A stretch of 64,000 bases of DNA. Origin: an uncultured Bacteroidales bacterium (GTDB lineage: Bacteria; Bacteroidota; Bacteroidia; Bacteroidales; Paludibacteraceae). Where the stretch lies: contig CACZOA010000050.1 in NCBI GenBank assembly GCA_902782665.1, positions 1-64,000 of the forward strand, read 5' to 3'. Of the stretch, positions 8,116 to 18,400 are shown piece after piece. Made by a program: the position numbers and the translations under genes. How positions within the stretch are numbered: position 1 is the stretch's first letter; each line of letters begins with the position of its first letter. Below the pieces are notes generated by a model. It saw only the letters and a list, made by a program, of their open reading frames with translations. It had not been told where the DNA came from and searched no databases.

Positions 8116-9618
8116 ATGTCAGGTCAATCGTTAACCATACAGCAGCAGCAACAGCTCAAACTGTCACCTCTACAAATTCAGGTGATGAAGCTTCTCTCGC
8201 AATCCACGCTTGAGTTCAACGAGCGTGTGGAGCAGGAGATAGAGGAAAACCCTGCGCTTGAAGTTAACGATGATTATGAATACGACAACGAGAAAAAATC
8301 CGACAAGGAGGAGTATGGTGATGATGATAATGAAAACGGAGGCAGCGACGACAACGGATTAGACTACGACGACGGGAACAACGATGACTTCACTTTAGGA
8401 GATTACGTTAGTGCGGACGACATTCCGTCTTACCAATACAATGATATGACAGAACAGGAAAGACGTCCCGAAATGAGTTATCAGGCGGACGAGACTGTTC
8501 TTGAGGACCTTCGTAAGCAACTAAATCTGCTTCCCCACGTTTCTGAAGAGATAAAAAATATAGCTCTATACGTCATCGGATGTCTTAATCCAAGAGGTTA
8601 TTTGGAAAGAGACACTGAAACCATTGTTGACGACTTCATATTCATAGCATCGAAAATGGTGACCGAAGAGCAGGTAGAAGAAGCCATTTCCATAGTGCAA
8701 TCGCTTGAACCAGCAGGTGTGGGAGCGAGAAATATACGCGAATGTCTGATTCTTCAACTCAAAAGGATAGACAATCCTTCCGATGCTGTGCTTCTTGCTA
8801 TAAGAATATTGGAGGAGTGCTATACAGCGATAGAGGACAAACGGTTCGACAAAATACAAAAGGCGCTGGGCGTCACAGAAGAAGAGGTACAGGATGCTGT
8901 AGCGGAATTGAAAAAACTCAATCCACAGCCATGCCATACAAATGACATCCTTATGGACAATTCCGTTGTGATCGTTCCCGATTTCAACGTACATGATGAG
9001 GATGGAGAATTGGTATTGACGCTTAATCAAGCCAACACCCCTACTCTTCAACTCAACAGCCATTATGCCACTGTTCTTGAGGAATATGCTAACAACAGGA
9101 AAAACCAGTCACGTGCTCAGAAAGACGCTGCTCTTTTCATCAAACAGAAAGTTGATGCCGCCAAATGGTTTATTTCTGCAGTACAACAACGTACTGACAC
9201 AATGACAAAAGTGATGACTGCTATCATCAAACGTCAAGAGGCATTCTTTGAAACAGGTGACGACGAAGAGTTAAAACCAATGATAATGAAGACAATAGCG
9301 GACGACACAGGTTTTGACATCAGCACCGTCTCACGTGTATGCAACAACAAATATGTTCAAACCGATTTCGGTGTCTTCCCTCTTAAACACTTCTTCACAG
9401 AATCCGTAGAGACAGACCAAGGTGAGGTCCACAGCATGGCAAAGCTGAAGAATCTGTTCCTAAAATGTATCGAGGAAGAAGACAAAAGGAAACCATTGTC
9501 AGACCAACAGATCGTGGATTATATGAAAGAGAAAGGCTTCTCTCTCGCACGACGTACGATCGCCAAATACCGCGACCAATTAGGTATTCCAAAAGCACAA
9601 TTTAGAAAAGAATTATAA
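8116..9618 (+). CDS. rpoN: RNA polymerase sigma-54 factor
   Basis: This 500-residue factor directs RNA polymerase to -24/-12 promoters that need an AAA+ activator. The glutamine-rich N-terminal activator region (SLTIQQQQQLKLSPLQIQVM) is followed by a very acidic linker (about residues 55-105), the core-binding domain, a helix-turn-helix (FDISTVSRVCNNKYVQT) and the diagnostic RpoN box (LARRTIAKYRDQLGIPKAQF, ending 4 residues from the C-terminus). No sigma-54 activator is encoded in this window. It lies between an SDR and a membrane protein with gaps of 5-6 nt. Confidence 0.97.
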   Translation: MSGQSLTIQQQQQLKLSPLQIQVMKLLSQSTLEFNERVEQEIEENPALEVNDDYEYDNEKKSDKEEYGDDDNENGGSDDNGLDYDDGNNDDFTLGDYVSADDIPSYQYNDMTEQERRPEMSYQADETVLEDLRKQLNLLPHVSEEIKNIALYVIGCLNPRGYLERDTETIVDDFIFIASKMVTEEQVEEAISIVQSLEPAGVGARNIRECLILQLKRIDNPSDAVLLAIRILEECYTAIEDKRFDKIQKALGVTEEEVQDAVAELKKLNPQPCHTNDILMDNSVVIVPDFNVHDEDGELVLTLNQANTPTLQLNSHYATVLEEYANNRKNQSRAQKDAALFIKQKVDAAKWFISAVQQRTDTMTKVMTAIIKRQEAFFETGDDEELKPMIMKTIADDTGFDISTVSRVCNNKYVQTDFGVFPLKHFFTESVETDQGEVHSMAKLKNLFLKCIEEEDKRKPLSDQQIVDYMKEKGFSLARRTIAKYRDQLGIPKAQFRKEL

Positions 9619-9623
9619 ATACA

Positions 9624-10307
9624 ATGGAAGCATACATCTCTCCCATTCTTATCAACCTATTTTGGTTTGTCATAATAAGCCTATCTTGGCGTCACCCTAT
9701 CGCACGACACATCGCGCTGATAGGAGGATGGTCACACATATGTCTGAACATTGCGGAAAACTATTACCCACAGTTTCTGCAGATAGCTGTATATTCAATA
9801 CTGATTGGATGGGCACTGATCGTGATTATAATATACTGGGGACTCTCCAAAATCATGTCGAAAGACAATATGGTGATCCAAAGCCTATTCTATAGCTGTG
9901 CAGTTTTAATATTTGTATGCCTATTGAACATGATTTACGTACCCAAATTCTACCAACTTGGAGTACTTATGACAGCAATAACATACATGGTGCTATCATT
10001 TTTAGCCATGATAAACAAATTGGCATTCAACAATCATATTTATATAAGTGCTACTACAGTAGGGCTTGCTTTTTTAGTCGGCAACACCCTACATTTGATG
10101 ATTGAATGGACTGCACTTGTATTTTTCTTTGATAATATCTTGTATGTTGTCGCAATTTTATTAATTTTGTTAGGTGTATTAGGTTTTTTCCTGATGTATT
10201 ACAGAAAAGTCTCATTCTTAAGTTTTGCATCAACATATGCATTTGGCTTCACGATGGGCTTTTATGGATACAGCATCATAACAATGATGCAAAATGGATT
10301 ACATTAG
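9624..10307 (+). CDS. Integral membrane protein of unknown function
   Basis: This 227-residue protein is almost entirely hydrophobic, with about seven predicted transmembrane segments and short loops. It starts five nt after rpoN and is probably translated from the same transcript. I recognise no domain or catalytic motif. The coding call rests on the uninterrupted hydrophobic frame, the tight spacing to rpoN and the lack of any competing frame. Confidence 0.75.
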   Translation: MEAYISPILINLFWFVIISLSWRHPIARHIALIGGWSHICLNIAENYYPQFLQIAVYSILIGWALIVIIIYWGLSKIMSKDNMVIQSLFYSCAVLIFVCLLNMIYVPKFYQLGVLMTAITYMVLSFLAMINKLAFNNHIYISATTVGLAFLVGNTLHLMIEWTALVFFFDNILYVVAILLILLGVLGFFLMYYRKVSFLSFASTYAFGFTMGFYGYSIITMMQNGLH

Positions 10308-10339
10308 TTATTTAGTATAAGCATTTAATTATCTTGATA

Positions 10340-11149
10340 ATGATTAGTAGGGGATTTTTAGCAATGCTTCTGTTAGGATTTGCGTTAGTAACGCAAAATT
10401 GCAGCGATAAAAAGGAGACTCGATCTGAAATGATATTAAAAATCACAGACTCAGAAGAGTTTACTTCTTTTGTGAATGATTATAATAGCGGAAAGTTTCA
10501 TGTTAATGACTCATTGATTTCTCCATTAGTAGTGACTTTGGAAAATGATATATCAATCATTAATGATCATCTTTCCCCAATTGGTACAGAGGAGTTCCCA
10601 TTCATCGGAACATTCGATGGCAATGGTCATACTATCACATGTTGCGGAATAGGGAAAACAGAAAATGCAGACAATGTAGGTCTGTTTGGATACGCAAAGA
10701 ACTCCACGATTAAAAGTGTCACTATTGTGACAGAACAGGTCAACGGACAACGTAACGTGGGCGTTGTATGCGGATGTGCATATCGCACAACTATCTCAGA
10801 CTGCAAAGCCAGCGGACATGTCAACGGAGACTCTTATATTGGAGGTATCGTCGGATGTGCGAGCTATGGAGGTATCGCCGATTGCCACTTTGTAGGTAAT
10901 GTAACTGCATCAGGATATGTGGCAGGAGGAATCGTCGGAATGCTTGAATTTGGCGGTGTTGTAAGAAGTTATGCCGGCGGTCAAGTTTCTGGCAAATATG
11001 GAATTCATCCTATTTCAGGAAATGACGCAGAAGACGTAATGGTGTCTGAATGTATAGACAGAATGAACGTAATTATTGCAAGTAAAGCAAATAAAAACAA
11101 AAAAGAGATAGCATCAGACAAATTGACTCGTCTGTTGTTCCAAATGTAA
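10340..11149 (+). CDS. Lipoprotein with GLUG repeats
   Basis: The 269-residue protein has a short lipoprotein-type signal (MISRGFLAMLLLGFALVTQN, then CSDKK). From about residue 90 it carries tandem GLUG-type repeats of the pattern NVGLFGYA, NVGVVCGCA, YIGGIVGCA and VAGGIVGML, each paired with a short strand such as STIKSV or GIADC. GLUG repeats form beta-solenoid-like surfaces in adhesins and IgA-peptidase-related proteins; adhesion or matrix binding is inferred. A TTG at 10334 is an alternative start two codons earlier. The gene is 32 nt downstream of the membrane-protein gene and ends at a terminator. Confidence 0.82.
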   Translation: MISRGFLAMLLLGFALVTQNCSDKKETRSEMILKITDSEEFTSFVNDYNSGKFHVNDSLISPLVVTLENDISIINDHLSPIGTEEFPFIGTFDGNGHTITCCGIGKTENADNVGLFGYAKNSTIKSVTIVTEQVNGQRNVGVVCGCAYRTTISDCKASGHVNGDSYIGGIVGCASYGGIADCHFVGNVTASGYVAGGIVGMLEFGGVVRSYAGGQVSGKYGIHPISGNDAEDVMVSECIDRMNVIIASKANKNKKEIASDKLTRLLFQM

Positions 11150-11169
11150 TTGACAATCACAAAATAATA

Positions 11170-11202
11170 AAAAGGCAAGTGAGACAACGCTTGCCTTTTT
11201 AT
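11170..11202 (+). terminator. Rho-independent terminator after the GLUG lipoprotein
   Basis: The stem AAAGGCAAG/CTTGCCTTT encloses a 10-nt loop and runs into a T-rich tail. Confidence 0.8.
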
Positions 11203-11225
11203 TTTACTTTTAATAGGACCAGATT

Positions 11226-11837
11226 ATGAACAAATTTATTTTAATGGCTACAAGCCTTTCTTTAATGATGCCTTCATGCAAACAAGCTGAAGATGAGACG
11301 GAAGATCACAACAATGGTACAGTAGACGAAAAGAGTAATTCAGAAGCAAAAAAGGCTTTCATTCTGATTAATGATATTCGTAAAAATCCGTCAGCATATT
11401 CTTCCCAAATGGGAGTCGACCTATCTGAAGTGGAGGTTCGTAATGCTTTAAACTGGGATGATGCTCTTGCTAAAGTCGCACAAGAGAAAGCTGAAGATAT
11501 GGCAAACAACAACTACTTCAGCCATACCGACCTCAATGGATACGGAGTGAATTACTTCATGTATGAGGCTGGATACGATATACCAGAAAGTTGGCGAAAA
11601 AACAAGTCTGACAATTATTTTGAAAATATTGCAGCAGGGCATTCCACAGCAGAGGCTACTGTAAAACAATTGATTTATGACAGCGGTGCAGACAATTCGT
11701 CCGCCGGACACCGTGCTTCATTATTGGGAATATCCAATTGGTGTAGCAATTGCACGGATATAGGCATCGGCTACGCATACAATGTCAAATCCACTTACAA
11801 ACATTACTGGAGTATTATTATAGCCAAACATAAATAA
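11226..11837 (+). CDS. CAP-domain (SCP/PR-1-like) lipoprotein
   Basis: The 203-residue protein begins with a signal peptide and lipobox-like Cys18 (MMPSC), then an acidic spacer. The CAP domain starts near residue 38. It shows the helix AKVAQEKAEDMA, the His of NYFSHTDLNG, the ENIAAG element, GHRASLLG with the second His, and the strand DIGIGYAY, all hallmarks of the fold. Bacterial CAP proteins are secreted and may bind lipids or cleave peptides; the role here is unknown. Two close cysteines (WCSNC) could form a disulfide. It follows the GLUG gene after a terminator and may be expressed separately. Confidence 0.87.
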   Translation: MNKFILMATSLSLMMPSCKQAEDETEDHNNGTVDEKSNSEAKKAFILINDIRKNPSAYSSQMGVDLSEVEVRNALNWDDALAKVAQEKAEDMANNNYFSHTDLNGYGVNYFMYEAGYDIPESWRKNKSDNYFENIAAGHSTAEATVKQLIYDSGADNSSAGHRASLLGISNWCSNCTDIGIGYAYNVKSTYKHYWSIIIAKHK

Positions 11838-11885
11838 CAAGCATAAAGCAAAGCCCATTTAATGGCTTTTAGGCAAAAGAAAAAG

Positions 11886-11922
11886 CATTCGGCAGTATAA
11901 GTTATGGCCGAATGATTTTTTG
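11886..11922 (+). terminator. Terminator-like hairpin after the CAP lipoprotein
   Basis: The stem CATTCGGC/GGCCGAATG encloses a loop of about 12 nt and is followed by ATTTTTTG. Confidence 0.65.
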
Positions 11923-12042
11923 TCGTAAAAACCGTCTTTTTGTCCAAAATACCCGTTCGCATTCAAGTAAGTTCCGTGGAACTTATCTTCATACTCAAAG
12001 TTTGTCCATCATCTACGTAATGTAGCAAAGACATCATACTTA

Positions 12043-12879
12043 TTAATTGCTTCTTACAATTTCCTCCATTCTTAGGAGACTGTTTATTTGATGGAAAATC
12101 GTTATGTTATCAAGTTTCTTGAACAGATTTCTAAATGGATAAATCAAATTAACAATTATCTTAAAGTCTTTTCTATAGACAAGATGCAATTGGCAATATG
12201 CGTGTCTGAATTTCCAATTTCGGACTTTATATTCCTGTACATTTGTTTTATGATTCAAGTTTCTACTTCCTGAACTAATATATTTTTGCCCCAAATCATT
12301 TAGATAGTGGGTCAATATAGTATAGTGGATAGCATCACTTGGTCTTAAAGGAAGACGCTCAGGATGGTATTTAGCACTGATGGTTTCCGTCCAATTCCCA
12401 TTATTTGAGCAAGACATCCATCCTGCCATTTTTCCAGTACTTCTATCATATGCTGCCCAATATTCCAAGCCATCCTCTTTAACCCCTTGCAACATCATAT
12501 CTTTAGTTGCTCTGTTATCTGGATTTTGGTAATTGTCAACAGCAGCCGCATACACTTCATAAAGTTCATCGATTTCGGATAAAGCATCTATACGTCTTAC
12601 CTCGCAACGCTCCAATGATTTTAGAACTTGTTTTTGATATTTTTTCGACAATTCCTCCATGACAAACGGACCATCTTTTACAATATACCAAAATCCCGTT
12701 TCTTTATCACAATCGAAATCCGTTGTATAACGAGCAAATAATGGTTTAGTTCCATCAGAAGATTTAAGATCCCAAACACTGCCATCTTCAAGAGGTTGTA
12801 GGTTTGGTTCTTCGTGAGGAGCACAGGTTGTAATTACAGCATGATTATAGTAGATCCATCCCAAATTATTTTTTTCCAT
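12043..12879 (-). CDS. GNAT-like acyltransferase-family protein at the end of the polysaccharide operon
   Basis: The 278-residue soluble protein resembles GNAT/FemAB-like proteins often found in Bacteroidales polysaccharide clusters. A segment around residues 130-190 has the GNAT-like strand pattern WAAYDRSTGKMAGWMSC, followed by a conserved-looking LNHKTNVQEYKVRNWKFRHA region near 205. The family assignment is tentative and no acetyl-CoA loop is obvious. It could modify a sugar or an amino-sugar intermediate. It is the last gene of the minus-strand operon, 190 nt from the Wzc-like gene, with a stem-loop in the gap that could lower its expression. Confidence 0.6.
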   Translation of the reverse strand: MEKNNLGWIYYNHAVITTCAPHEEPNLQPLEDGSVWDLKSSDGTKPLFARYTTDFDCDKETGFWYIVKDGPFVMEELSKKYQKQVLKSLERCEVRRIDALSEIDELYEVYAAAVDNYQNPDNRATKDMMLQGVKEDGLEYWAAYDRSTGKMAGWMSCSNNGNWTETISAKYHPERLPLRPSDAIHYTILTHYLNDLGQKYISSGSRNLNHKTNVQEYKVRNWKFRHAYCQLHLVYRKDFKIIVNLIYPFRNLFKKLDNITIFHQINSLLRMEEIVRSN

Positions 12880-12990
12880 GGACGTATTAATTTAAACTTG
12901 TGAAAATAGTCAAATGGTTATATCACAAGTATGTCATAATTTATAAGTGGTATTATATGTTAATAAAATTCATTGATTGTTGATGTATCT

Positions 12991-13034
12991 AGATTTATGG
13001 AGATTTCGATTATTACGAAAACCCCATAAATCTA
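12991..13034 (-). terminator. Stem-loop between the Wzc-like gene and the GNAT-like gene
   Basis: A perfect 11-bp outer stem (TAGATTTATGG with CCATAAATCTA) contains a nested TTTCG/CGAAA stem. There is no good T-run on the minus strand, so it may attenuate transcription or protect mRNA ends rather than terminate fully. Confidence 0.5.
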
Positions 13035-13069
13035 TAGTTTTCTACCAAGTAAAATTCTGGTTTAGAGCA

Positions 13070-15427
13070 TTACACATCCGTACGATTCAAAACAACAGAG
13101 ATTCCTTTGTATTTGTTTTCTGTTACAATGTTGTTTAGGATAGCGACTGAATTAATGTCGGATGTTTCTGTATTCAATACAAATATTGATTGATCCATAA
13201 GTTTTCCGATCAATACTGTAGCCGATTCCTCTACAGATGTTGGACAATTGACAATAACCATATCGAATCCTGACTTCATGAAAGTGACAAGTGTCTGCAA
13301 CTTACTTTCATTAAGTAGGTCCGAAGGATTGGATGGAGTGGTTCCAGTAGGCATAACAAATAGGTTCTCATCATATTTGCTCTGATGGATATAATTTTGC
13401 CAAGACGCTTCTTGATCTGATAAATAGTCATAAACGCCTGACTCACTCTTATCAATAAGCTGATTGATTACCTTATCATTTTCATCAAAATTAATCAATG
13501 CAACTCTCTTTTTCTTCAATGCGAATACTTTTGCCAAGTTTGCAGAGACATAACCTTTACCACTATTAGAATGTAGATCGGTGACCATCACAGCCTTTGT
13601 ATCATCATCTGAAGATGCTTCCAAATTAGTTCTCAGATTTCTAAACGCCTTGTTCTCCTCATTCTGTTTGTCGGCACCTACCACAATTTTATCTTCACGA
13701 TACGGCAATTCACCTAAATGTTGAACAGGGAGTCCAGAGATATCATCCAACTTCTCTATCTTACCCTTAAGAGATTCCCACACCCATATTAAAGCAGCTG
13801 GGATCAGAAGACCCAACATCAAAGCCACTATAAGAATATTCTTCTTGATAGGGCTTGTCGCTTCAAGTTTACCGTTTGGTTGTGTGATAATCTGGTTGTT
13901 GTAAGCACTATAAGCTTGACTCAACTCATTCTCCTCACGTTTCTGAAGTAGGAACAAATACAATGTCTCCTTTACCTTTTGCTGACGTTCTACACCCAAC
14001 AAATACTTTGTTTGTGTCGGGCTGCTTGCAATTTTTGCTTTACTCTTTGCCTCTGTCTTCCTTAAGTTTAGAATCTGACTGTCGATAGCGTCGATTTGGC
14101 TGTCGATATTGACAAGAATGGATCTTTCCATGTCTGCCAAATTCTTATCGTAGCTCACCACCATAGGGTTTTTGACACTACTATTAGCCAAGAGATTATT
14201 ACGTTTCAAAAGAAGAGCATTGTATTCCTCAATACTTTTTTCGATCACTGAGTTGGTGATGTTTGTTACTGCAGGCAAGAACTCCTTTTCATGGTTGTTA
14301 GCGATAAAGTCTCTAATATACTCAAGCATCGCCAACTGAGCATCTAGTTCTGATACTTTATCCTGTGCCTGACTTGCCTTATCCAAGTGTAGTTTTGCCA
14401 CTTCATCTACATCCGGAGTAAGGTTTCTACTTTTGTATGTACTGATATTTTCATCTACATTACCAAGCTCACGCTCTATCAACGACAAACGATCGTTAAT
14501 GAACTGACTGGTACTAAGAGCAATTTTGTTTTTACCTTCAAGAAGATTTTCATTATATGCCTCAATCAAAGCTATTAGGACATCTTCTGCTCTTTTGGGA
14601 TCAGCGTCGTTATAACTTAAATTAAGAATACTAGATTTCTTGTCGATAAGGCTCACCTGAAGTTTCTGCTTGAAGAACTCCACTCCTTTCACTATTCCAA
14701 ATTTAGATACGTGAATGTTCTCAGGGAAACTGTTTTCAGAACGATCCTTACCATAATTCTTATATTCGCTGTTATATGTCACCAACACTCTAAGTTTCTT
14801 ATACAAGACCATCGAAGTCTCTAACTTTCCAGCCCATGATCCCTCTATCTCATTGTTGCCGAATTTAAGAGCTGTGATTGTGAATTTTGGTTTGACAGTA
14901 TTATTCTTTGTCTGCGTTTCATCCATTTGCAAAGAATCATTGACCTCCACATTGCTCATGTCTTTCTTTGCGTAGGCAATCATTGATGTCGAGTCCAAAG
15001 TGATATCAAACTCACAAACATCGTTTTCTTCCAATCCCAATATTTCGATGTTTATTGGATTTTCAACACCATATATGACCCTTTTACGAAGAGAAGATAC
15101 TCTTTTATATTCCATGTCAAGATGGAGTTTCTTCACCACGTTTCCAATCAATGTCGGGCTTTGGATTCTTGAAAGCTCATTGTTGACGTTTGTGTTACCA
15201 GAGAAGGTACCAAAATCTTCTGTCAAGTCGGACACAGATACCTTGTTAGTCTTCGACTCTTCCTTAATTAACAGCTGAGTTTCTCTTGTATATTGTGGTT
15301 GAGCAGTATACAGATAGTAGATCGCAAAAGATACGCTTAAAAATATAGAAACGACAAATAGCGGCCATTTTCTTAAGCACTGCGATACAAATTTTTTCAG
15401 TTTATCAGTTTTTGATGAACTTGCCAT
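13070..15427 (-). CDS. Wzz/Wzc-like polysaccharide co-polymerase with a degenerate BY-kinase domain
   Basis: The 785-residue inner-membrane protein has an N-terminal membrane helix (near residues 20-45), a large periplasmic Wzz/GNVR region with coiled coil, a second helix near 525-550 and a cytoplasmic P-loop domain. It should control chain length and export of the polysaccharide made by this operon. The kinase motifs are altered: Walker A reads LHSNSGKGY (about 618-626) where GKS/T is expected, Walker A' reads ALINFDEN rather than LLIDxD, and Walker B reads MVIVNCP with Asn for Asp. No C-terminal tyrosine cluster is present. I infer loss of tyrosine-kinase activity while the scaffold role is kept. 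It is 22 nt from the CotH-like gene. Confidence 0.88.
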   Translation of the reverse strand: MASSSKTDKLKKFVSQCLRKWPLFVVSIFLSVSFAIYYLYTAQPQYTRETQLLIKEESKTNKVSVSDLTEDFGTFSGNTNVNNELSRIQSPTLIGNVVKKLHLDMEYKRVSSLRKRVIYGVENPINIEILGLEENDVCEFDITLDSTSMIAYAKKDMSNVEVNDSLQMDETQTKNNTVKPKFTITALKFGNNEIEGSWAGKLETSMVLYKKLRVLVTYNSEYKNYGKDRSENSFPENIHVSKFGIVKGVEFFKQKLQVSLIDKKSSILNLSYNDADPKRAEDVLIALIEAYNENLLEGKNKIALSTSQFINDRLSLIERELGNVDENISTYKSRNLTPDVDEVAKLHLDKASQAQDKVSELDAQLAMLEYIRDFIANNHEKEFLPAVTNITNSVIEKSIEEYNALLLKRNNLLANSSVKNPMVVSYDKNLADMERSILVNIDSQIDAIDSQILNLRKTEAKSKAKIASSPTQTKYLLGVERQQKVKETLYLFLLQKREENELSQAYSAYNNQIITQPNGKLEATSPIKKNILIVALMLGLLIPAALIWVWESLKGKIEKLDDISGLPVQHLGELPYREDKIVVGADKQNEENKAFRNLRTNLEASSDDDTKAVMVTDLHSNSGKGYVSANLAKVFALKKKRVALINFDENDKVINQLIDKSESGVYDYLSDQEASWQNYIHQSKYDENLFVMPTGTTPSNPSDLLNESKLQTLVTFMKSGFDMVIVNCPTSVEESATVLIGKLMDQSIFVLNTETSDINSVAILNNIVTENKYKGISVVLNRTDV

Positions 15428-15449
15428 CGTTTATATTGTTTTTATTTCG

Positions 15450-18400
15450 TTATTCAATAACTATTTTCCAACATTCTGCATCTATCTTAACCAAGTATAT
15501 TCCTGGAACAGGTATAGATATGTTAAACATATTAGAACTTGATCTTTTGCTTGCAACAACATTGCCCAAAAGGGAATAAACATACACATCGCTATCTTTA
15601 GCATTTTGGACATAAATATCTTTTCCTTTAGCAAAAACGTTCTTTCCGTCCGCAACACTCTTCGTTTCTTCAACATCCGCATTTTGGCATAGGACACTTC
15701 CATTTGCAGATAACGGTGTAGAGGTAATGATCTCATTTCCTTCATTGACCATGCACTTCTTGAATAATTTCATAGAAGATGCTCCATCCGTTTCTCTTCC
15801 GTATGATTCATCAGGATCTTGAGGAGTAGATGTAATTCTGCTCAACTCAACATCTTTATCAAGATAATATCTGCGTAGAATAAGTGTTTCTGGGACAGCC
15901 GCACTTAATTTAAAATTCAAATGCAGAGAACCAAGAGTCGGGTCTTTGTCTGCCCACAATAATTTATAACCATGAGCAGGTACAATAATAGCCTCATCAG
16001 AAGGGATAGTACATTTGACAGCTTTAGTAACATTTTCAATTGTCATGCCCGCAATATCAACATCCTTATCGTTGCCATTGTAAATCTCAATCCAGTCTGA
16101 AGCCGCTCCATTTTCATCCAATGTTGATTGGTTTGATGCACAGATCTCGTTCAAATATAGATTTTCTGGAAGCGTATTGTTAGAATCATGCTCAAAATAG
16201 ATACTAATTTTCAACTCTCCTGAATTTGCAACAGTAGTCAAATATTTCTCTAAGTATTTGTTGCCATTGCTAGTTCTAACAGCCTCATTGTTTATTTCCC
16301 ATCTCAAAATTTTATATCCAAAAGGTATAATAGGCTCTACCTTCACACGTTCGTTGGAGTAGCGAGATGTATTGTATTTGACTCCACTAAACTCTCTTTT
16401 GTTAAGAAGGAATTTGAAATCCGGAGTTTCGTTATCTGGGAAGACAGCTCTGATTTTTACACTTACACTCTCGTCGCCCAAGCCGAACTCTTTCTTCAAT
16501 TGATTGATAATGTATTTTTTTCTATCCTTTGCAAACGACCGCATGGTCTCGATTTCATTGTGATATGTATCAAAATTACTAGGGCAATCCAACAAATCAC
16601 TATGTTTGAGAGTAGCACACATCTCAAAATCTGTCATGTCCAAAATAGAGTCGGCTTTCGTATCAATTCTTTCATCAGTGAATTGGTTCTCTATTCTGTC
16701 AAGATATTGGTCGAGAAATTTCCAACGGAAATCCTCATTCTGCATACATGATCGCATCAGCACTAAAGCGGAATTAGACTTTGTCTTGATTTGCTTCGTT
16801 GCGAAGTCAAGCATACAAGTGTCCAATCCTGATGATTTAGGAGACAAACCAAAATCGGTGTCAAACAGAATCCATCTGAATCTTCCTCCGTCATGTTTTC
16901 TCCATAATTTTATATTGTTTGTCACCCAATCAGTGTTACCGACATATTGCTCTATAATCTGATAATCAATATACTCATCAATATCCATATGGGTATTGAG
17001 ATTATCGTAAAAATCATCTTTAGAATAATTGTTGCTTACGTAGTTAATCATTTTATCGTAGGCATCACGTGTTCCCTTTTCGCAAACATAACTTCCGTTG
17101 TTCGAAATCAGATCAATCTCTTCCTCGTCAAGTCCATAGTTATGGTAGACGAAATCCTCGTCTGTTCTTTCTGTAAGAATCATCATTCCATAGAACTCAC
17201 CGTTAAGGTAGAAAGATACAGGCTGTGCAGCTTGCTTATCAACATTCATACCATCAGCAAGACTTTGAATAAACATATCCCTCCATCGTGGTTGAACATA
17301 TGAATAACCGTTGCCACCATTACGTAAAGCAAGGCTTTTGTACTTTTTATATGAACGGTTAGCAAAAAAAGAGTCGTATGTCATTCTGTTTTTTCCAGAA
17401 CGTTTGTTTGCCTTAATTTTCAAGCTTTTGCCTACATGTATTCTTGTACATCCTCCGTATACACCGATTTCCACCTCTTGACAATCAACAACCTTTCCAT
17501 CGAGTATATATTCAAAGTTGGCAGAACGCATCCAATCCTGATTATAATTGGCAGGAAAATCATAACAACTAGAAGATACACCATTATTTCCCTCTACATA
17601 CATTCCAAGCATATTGTCAAACAAATCTTCATTGTTGGCAGAGATTGAAACTATAGGAAGCCTACTACCATTATTACTGCAAGCTTTATGATACTTATCC
17701 GGAAGGATAAAACTTCCTGCTAACATTTCGCTGAAAAGCATTCCGTCTTTATATGCTCTTGCTCGCAAGGTAGTTGTCTTATCTATCTGAATAGCCCCAT
17801 TATATGTTTTCCCTTTTTCTGGAGTAGGAATGTCTCCATTCAAAGTATAATAGATTTTAGCGCCTTCTGTCGCACAATCCAATTCTACACTCAAACTATT
17901 ATCATACAATCCTGGATTGCCTGATTTGAACGTAGGAGATGCGACGCGATTAGATATCTGTGTTACTAGTTTATCATTCTCTTTTCCAGGAGTTGGCAAC
18001 ATAAAGCCATCCTTACAATAGGATATATGAGGATATTGATTTGGATATGCAAACTCTATTACTTTACCATTTTTCTCGAAAGAAATAGACCCCTCATCAG
18101 TAGACAACTTCTGTCCTACTCTTCCAACATAATTATATTGAATTCTCGACGCGGAAATACTGCTTGTCTCAGTCTTACCAAAAAACAATAGAGAATATCC
18201 ATTTGGCAAAACATGCGTAGAGTCTAACTTAACACTCCAATTTTCCTTGCCTTCTTTTATATTGGTTACAGTCCACCCTTTAAGATCAATATTGTCACCA
18301 TCATTAAAAAATTCAATGTAACCATCGTAGTTATATTTGTCACTAATAATAGTAGACACATTATTAGGCATGATTTCAGTAATACGAACCTCTGAATTCG

